From NCBI GenBank assembly GCA_002691265.1, contig NZHJ01000036.1, positions 49,511 through 55,433 of the forward strand: a stretch of 5,923 nt of DNA, written 5' to 3'. A program made the position numbers and the translations under genes. Every line of letters begins with the position of its first letter. Within the stretch, counting starts at the first letter, position 1. The stretch is from Flavobacteriaceae bacterium. Lineage in GTDB: Bacteria > Bacteroidota > Bacteroidia > Flavobacteriales > Flavobacteriaceae. Below the pieces are notes generated by a model. That model was not told the origin of the DNA and made no database searches. It was given only the letters and a program-made list of their open reading frames with translations. Below, in pieces: positions 1 through 5,923 of the stretch.

Positions 1-972
1 TATGAAAATGCTAAATATGTTGAATCTCAAATGGCTCCCGATGCTAATTTTTCTACAGTTGAATCACCAAACCCAGAAGAAGTTGAATCACTTGACTTAG
101 CTTTAAAGTTAGCAGAGGATGAAAATGCGGAAATGATAATAGGGACCGATCCCGATGCGGATAGACTAGGTGTTGCTGTAAGGGATTTAAATAATAATTT
201 GGCCTTGATTAATGGAAATCAATTAATGGTATTAATGTTTGATTATATTCTAAAAAGAAAAAAAACAGCAATTACACTAAATAAAAACTACTTTATTGCG
301 TCAACAATAGTTTCGACACCAATGATTAAAAACATTGCTAAATATTACAATGTTGACTACAAATTAAGTCTAACAGGCTTTAAATGGATTGCCAAAATGA
401 TAGAGGATTTTCCAGATAAGAAATTTATTGTTGGTGGAGAAGAAAGTTATGGACTGATGATAGGTGATGATGTTCGTGACAAAGACGCTTTGACAGCAAG
501 TTTAGCTGCTTTCGAAATGATGTCCTACTATAAAGAAAATAATAGTAGTGTATTCAATGAATTAGTAAAGCTTTATATTCTTCACGGATTTTACAAAGAA
601 AAATTAATTTCAATTGTTAAACATGGTCAAAAAGGTCAAGAAGAAATAAAAAGTCTTATCGATAGCTACAGAAAAAACCCATTGAAATTTATTTCAGAAT
701 CAAGGGTGAAATATTTTTGTGATTATTCAACGTCGATAAAGAGAAATTTAATAGACAAAACGAATGAAAAAATTTCATTACCAAAATCTAATGTTATCGA
801 ATTTGAATCTATTGATGGCTATAAAATAATTTTAAGACCAAGTGGAACCGAACCGAAAATTAAAATGTACATTAGTGTTAATGCCGATTTGGATGATATC
901 AATGAGTTTGAATTAGTGAATAATACATTAGAAAATAAAATTAAAGAAATAGTTGAAAGTATAGATTTATGA
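1..972 (+). CDS. Phosphohexomutase (PgcA-like phosphoglucomutase/phosphomannomutase), C-terminal part, 5' truncated by window edge
   Basis: This cytoplasmic enzyme interconverts hexose 1- and 6-phosphates (glucose, possibly mannose), feeding nucleotide-sugar and surface-glycan synthesis. The frame is open from base 1, and 323 residues are visible before TGA. The ATG at 31 is internal, because the codons before it already read as family sequence leading into PDANFSTVESPNPEE. Numbering from the first visible codon, the Mg-binding loop GTDPDADR is at 48-55 (ligands D50, D52, D54). TGFKWI is at 125-130 and the sugar-binding loop GGEESYG is at 145-151, followed by VRDKDA. The phosphate-binding loop RPSGTEPK of the C-terminal domain is at 279-286. 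The family is usually about 550-580 residues, so about 250 are missing, including the phosphoserine loop. The PNPEE wording fits the Bacillus PgcA/animal PGM2 branch rather than GlmM or classical Pgm. Substrate preference cannot be read from this fragment. The stop overlaps the start of the ABC exporter, which suggests co-expression. Confidence 0.93.
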   Translation, partial: YENAKYVESQMAPDANFSTVESPNPEEVESLDLALKLAEDENAEMIIGTDPDADRLGVAVRDLNNNLALINGNQLMVLMFDYILKRKKTAITLNKNYFIASTIVSTPMIKNIAKYYNVDYKLSLTGFKWIAKMIEDFPDKKFIVGGEESYGLMIGDDVRDKDALTASLAAFEMMSYYKENNSSVFNELVKLYILHGFYKEKLISIVKHGQKGQEEIKSLIDSYRKNPLKFISESRVKYFCDYSTSIKRNLIDKTNEKISLPKSNVIEFESIDGYKIILRPSGTEPKIKMYISVNADLDDINEFELVNNTLENKIKEIVESIDL

Positions 973-2795
973 AAACTAACTATTTTAACAGAATTTTCGG
1001 ATATGCAAGGGTTTATAAAAAGTATTTTATACTGAATATACTCTCAAATATTTTTTATGCGTTTTTTGGGACACTATCCATGATTTCTTTGTTTCCGATG
1101 CTAAAGGTACTTTTCAATCAGACAGAACAACTCAATAATCCACCTGTTTGGCAAGGAATGTCTGAAGCAGCTAATTACGTTGAAAATTATTTAAACTACT
1201 TTGTAACTACAAAAAAGACCTCTGGAAGCGATGATGTTCTAATTTTTATGGTCTCTATAATCATCATAACATTTTTATTAAAAAATATTTTTAACTATCT
1301 GTCCATGTTTTTTATAACCTTTCTTAGAAATGGTGTTGTGAAAAACATAAGAAATGATTTATATGAAAAGATGATTAAATTATCTCTTTCCTTCTACTCT
1401 GAAAAAAAAAGAGGAGATATAGTTGCAAGAATATCATCTGATGTTCAGGAATTAGACAATTCATTTTTATCAATTTTTGAATTAATTGTAAAAGATCCTC
1501 TAATGGTATTGTTCACTCTGATTTCAATGTTTTTAATTAGTCCAAAACTCAGTCTATTTGTAATTATATTTATTCCAATATGTGGATTTGTTATCTCTGT
1601 TGTTGGAAAATCACTAAGAAAAAAATCCCTAAAAGTTCAAAAGGAACAAGGTCAATTTATTTCGCTGGTAGATGAAACCCTTTCTGGGATGAAAATTTTA
1701 AAAATATTTAATGCAGAAAAAAAGTTTTTTAAAAAATTTACCGACTCAACAAATAGATTCTATAAATTTTCAAACAGTGTTTTAAACAGAAAGAATCTTG
1801 CCAGTCCATTAAGCGAATTTTTAGGAATATCATCAATTGCCGGTGTGTTATGGTTTGGTGGAATTATGGTTTTAAAAGAAAACTCTTTAGATGCAAGTGC
1901 TTTCATAGTTTATCTTGGACTTGCTTATAATATTTTAACACCTGCCAAATCCTTAAGCAGAGCTACATACAAGGTCAAAAAAGCTTTTGCAGCTGCTGAA
2001 AGAATATTTCACATAATTGATAATAAAACAATGGTTGTTGAAGATAAAAATGCACATAATATTGAATCTTTTAGTAGTGGTATAGAAATCAATAATATCA
2101 CTTTTTCATACGAAGATGAAACTGTTGTAGACAGTCTAAACTTAAAAATCCCAAAAGGTAAAAGTTTTGCTTTAGTAGGACAATCAGGAAGCGGAAAATC
2201 TACATTAGCTAATTTAATATGTAGATTCTATGATGTCAACTCGGGTTCAATAAACGTTGACGGAATAAATATTAAAAATTTAAAGAAGGATGCCTTAAGA
2301 AATCTTATTGGACTAGTAACCCAAGATTCAATTCTGTTTAATGATTCTATTAAAAATAACCTCCTAATAGCTAAACCTGAAGCGACAAATGAAGAGATAA
2401 TCGAGTGCTTAAAAATTGCAAACGCTTGGGAGTTCGTGAGGAAAATGCCTGAACAAATAGATTCTAATATTGGAGATTCTGGAAATAAACTTTCAGGAGG
2501 TCAAAAACAAAGATTAAGTATTGCGAGAGCAGTTCTAAAAAACCCTCCAATTCTGGTTTTAGATGAAGCAACTTCTTCTCTAGATAGTGAAAGTGAAAAA
2601 CTTGTTCAAAATGCTTTAGAAAATCTGATGAAAAATAAGACTTCATTAGTTATAGCTCATAGATTATCTACAATCCAAAATGCTGATAAAATTATTGTTT
2701 TAGAAAAAGGAAAAATTATTGAATCAGGTGTTCATAAAGAACTTATGAAAAATGATGGTATTTACAGCAATCTTGTTAAAATGCAATCAATATAA
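969..2795 (+). CDS. MsbA-like ABC exporter, fused membrane and ATPase domains (half-transporter)
   Basis: This is an inner-membrane ABC exporter that should act as a homodimer, using ATP to flip or export a lipid or other hydrophobic substrate. The 608 residues are complete and of normal length. The membrane domain has six likely helices, near residues 20-46, 91-117, 173-190, 194-212, 284-302 and 309-327. A long first extracytoplasmic loop (about 48-90) resembles that of Bacteroidota homologues. The ATPase domain is fully canonical: A-loop Y381, Walker A GQSGSGKST at 404-412, Q-loop Q452, signature LSGGQKQR at 508-515, Walker B ending in D532 with catalytic E533, D-loop SSLD to 539, and switch H564. 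Both ATP sites of a homodimer would therefore be active. The start ATG overlaps the mutase TGA as ATGA, which fixes the start and suggests translational coupling. Lipid A-core export is the family's best-known role, but other type IV exporters look alike, so the substrate is an inference. An A9 run lies at 1402-1410 within the gene. Confidence 0.95.
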   Translation: MKTNYFNRIFGYARVYKKYFILNILSNIFYAFFGTLSMISLFPMLKVLFNQTEQLNNPPVWQGMSEAANYVENYLNYFVTTKKTSGSDDVLIFMVSIIIITFLLKNIFNYLSMFFITFLRNGVVKNIRNDLYEKMIKLSLSFYSEKKRGDIVARISSDVQELDNSFLSIFELIVKDPLMVLFTLISMFLISPKLSLFVIIFIPICGFVISVVGKSLRKKSLKVQKEQGQFISLVDETLSGMKILKIFNAEKKFFKKFTDSTNRFYKFSNSVLNRKNLASPLSEFLGISSIAGVLWFGGIMVLKENSLDASAFIVYLGLAYNILTPAKSLSRATYKVKKAFAAAERIFHIIDNKTMVVEDKNAHNIESFSSGIEINNITFSYEDETVVDSLNLKIPKGKSFALVGQSGSGKSTLANLICRFYDVNSGSINVDGINIKNLKKDALRNLIGLVTQDSILFNDSIKNNLLIAKPEATNEEIIECLKIANAWEFVRKMPEQIDSNIGDSGNKLSGGQKQRLSIARAVLKNPPILVLDEATSSLDSESEKLVQNALENLMKNKTSLVIAHRLSTIQNADKIIVLEKGKIIESGVHKELMKNDGIYSNLVKMQSI

Positions 2796-2897
2796 ATTAG
2801 TGTTTAAAAGAGGTGAATAACTATTTATTTAAGTGTATTTATTTTACTAGTTTATAAATTAATTTGGACTAAATTTAGCATTCATATTCCTTATTAA
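2796..2897. other. A+T-rich intergenic spacer between exporter gene and purL
   Basis: These 102 bases contain no gene I can support. There is no strong GC-rich hairpin followed by a T-run, so no intrinsic terminator is called. A Shine-Dalgarno-like stretch (AAAAGAGGTGA, 2806-2816) lies about 80 bases before the purL ATG, too far away to serve it. The nine-base word TATTTATTT occurs twice (2822-2830 and 2836-2844), and two ten-base palindromes lie at 2856-2865 and 2869-2878. The best match to the Bacteroidota -7 promoter element TAnnTTTG is TTAATTTG at 2859-2866. It has one mismatch and no convincing TTG at the -33 position. Whether purL has its own promoter or is read through from the exporter gene cannot be decided from sequence alone. 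Confidence 0.6.
2856..2878. repeat. Two adjacent 10-base perfect palindromes in the purL leader
   Basis: AAATTAATTT (2856-2865) and CTAAATTTAG (2869-2878) are each their own reverse complement and are separated by three bases. They end 19 bases before the purL start codon. The arrangement could be a pair of protein-binding half-sites or weak DNA/RNA hairpins. In such A+T-rich sequence, short palindromes are also common by chance. The first overlaps the weak TTAATTTG promoter candidate. No known purine-regulator operator is recognised. Confidence 0.3.
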
Positions 2898-5800
2898 ATG
2901 ATATTTTTTTTTGAATCTCAAAATCATTCAATTTTTGCAGTACAAACTGATCATACTATTTCAAAGGATGAAATAAAAAAACTTGAATGGTTGTTAGGAA
3001 ATGCATCTTTACTTTCAGATGTTCAAATTAAAAAAGAATTTATTGGACCAAGAGCTGCAATGATATCTCCATGGAGTACAAACGCAGTTGAAATATGTAA
3101 GAACATGGGATTAGATTCTATTCTAAGAATCGAAAAATATATCGAGAGCAAAAATTCTACAAATGATTTTGACCCTATGTTAAATGAAAAATTTGAATCT
3201 TTATCACAATCGCTCTTTAAGATAAATTTAGATCCAAAAAAAATCACAAGTATTTCTAATATTCAAGAGTATAACGAGAAAGAAGGTTTGTCTCTAAGCG
3301 ACGATGAAGTTGACTATCTAAATAATATTTCGAAAAAAATTAATCGGAAATTTACTGACTCTGAAATTTTTGGTTTCTCACAGGTTAATTCTGAACATTG
3401 TAGACATAAAATATTTAACGGTAAATTTATAATTGATGGTGAAGAAAAAGAGCATAGTTTATTTTCATTAATTAAACAAACATCTAAAGAAAACCCTGAA
3501 AATATTGTATCTGCCTATAAAGACAATGTTGCTTTTATAAAAGGTCCAAAAATAAATCAATTTGCACCTGCGACTTCAGATAAACCAGATTTTTATGTTT
3601 CTCAAGAAATTGATAGCGTAATTTCACTAAAAGCTGAAACTCATAATTTTCCAACTACAGTTGAACCATTCAATGGAGCTGCTACAGGTTCGGGTGGTGA
3701 AATCAGAGACAGGCTAGCAGGAGGAAGAGGTTCGATTCCCCTTGCAGGTACTGCTGTATATATGACTCCCTATTCAAGAATTGACGAGAAAAAATGGGAA
3801 AAAAATATAAAAGAAAGAAAATGGCTCTATCAAATACCGTTAGATATTTTAATAAAAGCATCTAACGGTGCTTCAGATTTTGGAAATAAATTTGGACAGC
3901 CTTTAATATCTGGGTCAGTTTTTACATTTGAAAATGAAACAAATGGAGAAATACAGGCATATGATAAAGTAATTATGTTAGCTGGTGGCATCGGATATGC
4001 AAATAAAGAACACTCTTTAAAGAAAACTCCTGAGAAGGACGATTTAATTGTAATTATGGGTGGAGATAACTATAGAATTGGAATGGGTGGTGCGGCAGTT
4101 TCGTCGGCAGATACTGGAGAATTTTCCGCTGGAATTGAACTTAATGCAATTCAAAGATCAAATCCAGAAATGCAAAAAAGAGTTGCTAACGCTATAAGAG
4201 GTACAATAGAAAATAATAAAAATTGTATAGTTTCAATACATGATCACGGAGCAGGTGGCCATTTAAATTGTTTAACAGAATTAGTAGAAGATACTGGAGG
4301 TTTTATTGAGTTAGACAAACTACCAGTAGGCGACCCAACACTATCCAACAAAGAAATTATCGGAAATGAATCTCAGGAAAGAATGGGATTAATCATAAAA
4401 AAAGAAAATATTAACGAATTTATAAGAATTTGTGAAAGAGAAAGGGCTCCAATGTATATTGTTGGAAAAGTTACGGATGATAAAAGGTTCACAATTTATT
4501 CAGAAAAAACAAAACTCAGTTGTGTTGACCTAAGCCTGGATCATTTTTTTGGAAGCTCGCCGGAAACTATTTTAACTGATAAGATAATATCAAAAAAATA
4601 CAACGAATTACAATATTCAGAAAAACTAATAAATGAATATGTCAAAGAATTATTTAGTTTAGAATCAGTTGGATGTAAAGACTGGTTAACTAACAAAGTT
4701 GATAGATGTGTCGGGGGAAAAGTTGCTAAACAACAATGTGTGGGTGAGCTACAGCTACCACTAAATAATTGTGGAGTCATGGCGTTAGACTATTCAACTT
4801 CAAATGGAATTGCAACTTCTATCGGACACTCCCCTATTTCCGCATTAATTGACCCAATTGCTGGAAGTAAAAACAGTATTGCAGAAGCATTGACGAATAT
4901 TATTTGGGCGCCTCTACAAAATGGAATAAAGGGTGTTTCTCTTTCAGCAAACTGGATGTGGCCATGTAAAAATCAAGGAGAAGATGCAAGACTTTATGAG
5001 GCAGTTAAATCTGTTTCAAAATTTGCAATTGAATTGGGTATTAATATTCCTACAGGTAAAGATTCACTCTCAATGAATCAAAAATATGATAATATTGAAG
5101 TAAAGTCTCCAGGAACCGTAATCATTTCAGCTACAGCTCATTGTAATGATATTTTTAATATTGTAGAACCTGTATTCAAATTAAATCGAGGATCGATTTA
5201 CTATGTAAATTTTTCGTGTGATAATTTTAAACTTGGAGGGTCCGCTTTTTCTCAAATAATTGGAGATATTGGAAATGAAACCCCGTCAATTAATGATTCG
5301 AAATACTTTTTAAACGCATTTGAAACAATTCAAATTCTAATAAAAAATAATCATATAGTTGCTGGTCATGACATAGGATCAGGTGGATTCATTACCACGT
5401 TGATGGAAATGTGTTTTTCATCAAACAATATTTCAGCAAATATTGATCTATCATTATTAAATGAAAAAGATATAGTTAAAGCTTTATTTTCAGAAAATAG
5501 TGGAATAATAATACAGGTTGACAATGAAGAAGCAGAAAAAACCTTTTCAAAAAATGAAATTAATGCATTAAAGATTGGGGAAGTTATAAACGGTAACACA
5601 CTAAATATCAAAAATTTTGAAAATAAGTATTCATTTGAATTGGAAAAATTTAGAGATTATTGGTATCACACATCCATGCTATTAGACAGAAAGCAAACTT
5701 CAAATAATTTAGCTGAGGTCAGATATAAAAATTATAAGAAACAACCACTTAAATTTAAATTTCCAGAAAATTTTAAAGGAAATTACACATTTAATTCGTC

Positions 5801-5923
5801 ACCGGTAAAACCAAAAGCTGCAATTTTGAGAGAGCAGGGTAGTAATAGTGAAAGAGAATTAGCAAACGCACTCTTCATGGCTGGTTTTGAGGTTAAAGAT
5901 GTTCACATGACTGATTTGATTAG
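2898..5923 (+). CDS. purL: Phosphoribosylformylglycinamidine (FGAM) synthase, large single-chain PurL, 3' truncated by window edge
   Basis: PurL converts FGAR, glutamine and ATP to FGAM in cytoplasmic de novo purine synthesis. The visible 1008 codons contain no stop or frameshift. The large form is usually about 1,220-1,300 residues, so the end is missing. The start ATG 2898 is directly preceded by in-frame TAA. Its product begins MIFFFESQ and then reads as the PurS-like N-terminal domain (TDHTISKDEIKKLEWLLGNA). The next in-frame ATG (3060) would remove that domain. Domains in order are: N-terminal domain to about 140; linker with QVNSEHCRH (162-170); first synthetase half with KAETHNFP (245-252, H249), GSGGEIRD and IHDHGAGG (447-454); second half with DRCVGGK (602-608), LSANWM, PTGKDSLSM (718-726) and HDIGSGG (824-830); and the start of the glutaminase domain, ILREQGSNSERE (976-987). 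The glutaminase Cys-His-Glu triad lies beyond the window. The motif wording resembles Bacteroidota enzymes. There is no good ribosome-binding site at the start. A T9 run at 2904-2912 encodes Phe3-Phe5. Confidence 0.97.
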   Translation, partial: MIFFFESQNHSIFAVQTDHTISKDEIKKLEWLLGNASLLSDVQIKKEFIGPRAAMISPWSTNAVEICKNMGLDSILRIEKYIESKNSTNDFDPMLNEKFESLSQSLFKINLDPKKITSISNIQEYNEKEGLSLSDDEVDYLNNISKKINRKFTDSEIFGFSQVNSEHCRHKIFNGKFIIDGEEKEHSLFSLIKQTSKENPENIVSAYKDNVAFIKGPKINQFAPATSDKPDFYVSQEIDSVISLKAETHNFPTTVEPFNGAATGSGGEIRDRLAGGRGSIPLAGTAVYMTPYSRIDEKKWEKNIKERKWLYQIPLDILIKASNGASDFGNKFGQPLISGSVFTFENETNGEIQAYDKVIMLAGGIGYANKEHSLKKTPEKDDLIVIMGGDNYRIGMGGAAVSSADTGEFSAGIELNAIQRSNPEMQKRVANAIRGTIENNKNCIVSIHDHGAGGHLNCLTELVEDTGGFIELDKLPVGDPTLSNKEIIGNESQERMGLIIKKENINEFIRICERERAPMYIVGKVTDDKRFTIYSEKTKLSCVDLSLDHFFGSSPETILTDKIISKKYNELQYSEKLINEYVKELFSLESVGCKDWLTNKVDRCVGGKVAKQQCVGELQLPLNNCGVMALDYSTSNGIATSIGHSPISALIDPIAGSKNSIAEALTNIIWAPLQNGIKGVSLSANWMWPCKNQGEDARLYEAVKSVSKFAIELGINIPTGKDSLSMNQKYDNIEVKSPGTVIISATAHCNDIFNIVEPVFKLNRGSIYYVNFSCDNFKLGGSAFSQIIGDIGNETPSINDSKYFLNAFETIQILIKNNHIVAGHDIGSGGFITTLMEMCFSSNNISANIDLSLLNEKDIVKALFSENSGIIIQVDNEEAEKTFSKNEINALKIGEVINGNTLNIKNFENKYSFELEKFRDYWYHTSMLLDRKQTSNNLAEVRYKNYKKQPLKFKFPENFKGNYTFNSSPVKPKAAILREQGSNSERELANALFMAGFEVKDVHMTDLI

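Noticed and set aside
2464..2646. Minus-strand open frame of 60 codons inside the exporter gene
   Set aside because: It lies fully antisense to the conserved ATPase core (signature, Walker B). The peptide has no recognisable family features and is explained by the codon bias of the + strand gene.
2796..2897. Purine riboswitch or intrinsic terminator upstream of purL
   Set aside because: I could find neither the conserved three-way-junction core of a purine riboswitch nor a GC-rich hairpin followed by a T-run. The only inverted repeats are short and almost entirely A/T.
3023..3247. Minus-strand open frame of 74 codons inside purL
   Set aside because: It is antisense to the conserved N-terminal domain of purL and shows no independent gene signature.
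4541..4780. Minus-strand open frame of 79 codons inside purL
   Set aside because: It is antisense to the stretch of purL that includes the DRCVGGK and QLPLNN motifs. The low-complexity Ser/Thr/Leu-rich peptide is typical of a shadow frame.
5366..5611. Minus-strand open frame of 81 codons inside purL
   Set aside because: It is antisense to purL residues around HDIGSGG onward. Ser/Phe/Ile richness reflects the reverse complement of Glu/Lys/Asn-rich coding sequence.
5921..5923. Terminal TAG as a possible stop of purL
   Set aside because: The purL frame reads ATT at 5919-5921 and then an incomplete codon AG, so this TAG is out of frame. The protein is cut by the window edge rather than terminated.
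2898..5923. Possible frameshift or pseudogene status for purL, since no complete open frame ends in the window
   Set aside because: Translating codon by codon from 2898 to the window end gave an uninterrupted frame carrying all expected motifs in order. The lack of a stop is due only to the window boundary.

Overview
The window is an A+T-rich (roughly 30% G+C by eye), densely coded bacterial chromosome segment with three genes, all on the + strand. Both outer genes are cut by the window edges. The wording of the proteins points to the phylum Bacteroidota, most likely a low-GC flavobacterium-like organism. PurL has the large single-chain form and the motif wording familiar from Bacteroidota enzymes. 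The ABC exporter has the long first extracytoplasmic loop and wording of flavobacterial MsbA-like proteins. No gene start is preceded by a well-placed Shine-Dalgarno sequence, which is also usual in that phylum. This assignment comes from recalled family features, not from a search.

Layout: (1) Positions 1-972 hold the C-terminal part of a PgcA-like phosphohexomutase (phosphoglucomutase/phosphomannomutase). Its N-terminus, including the phosphoserine loop, lies upstream of the window. (2) Positions 969-2795 hold a complete MsbA-like ABC exporter half-transporter. It overlaps the mutase stop by four bases (ATGA), so the two are very probably one translationally coupled transcription unit. (3) Positions 2796-2897 are a 102-base A+T-rich spacer with small palindromes, a stranded Shine-Dalgarno-like motif and at best a weak promoter candidate. 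(4) Positions 2898-5923 hold the first 1008 codons of purL, which makes FGAM in purine biosynthesis. The frame is open throughout and leaves the window just inside the C-terminal glutaminase domain.

Functionally, the mutase supplies sugar phosphates for cell-surface glycan and lipopolysaccharide precursors, and the exporter probably moves a lipid or lipid-linked molecule across the inner membrane. Their coupling is therefore compatible with envelope biogenesis. purL is a separate housekeeping function that lies downstream. I see no mobile element, CRISPR array, RNA gene, defence system or other undescribed system. This is ordinary core genome, and the findings are small second-look items with low interest scores.
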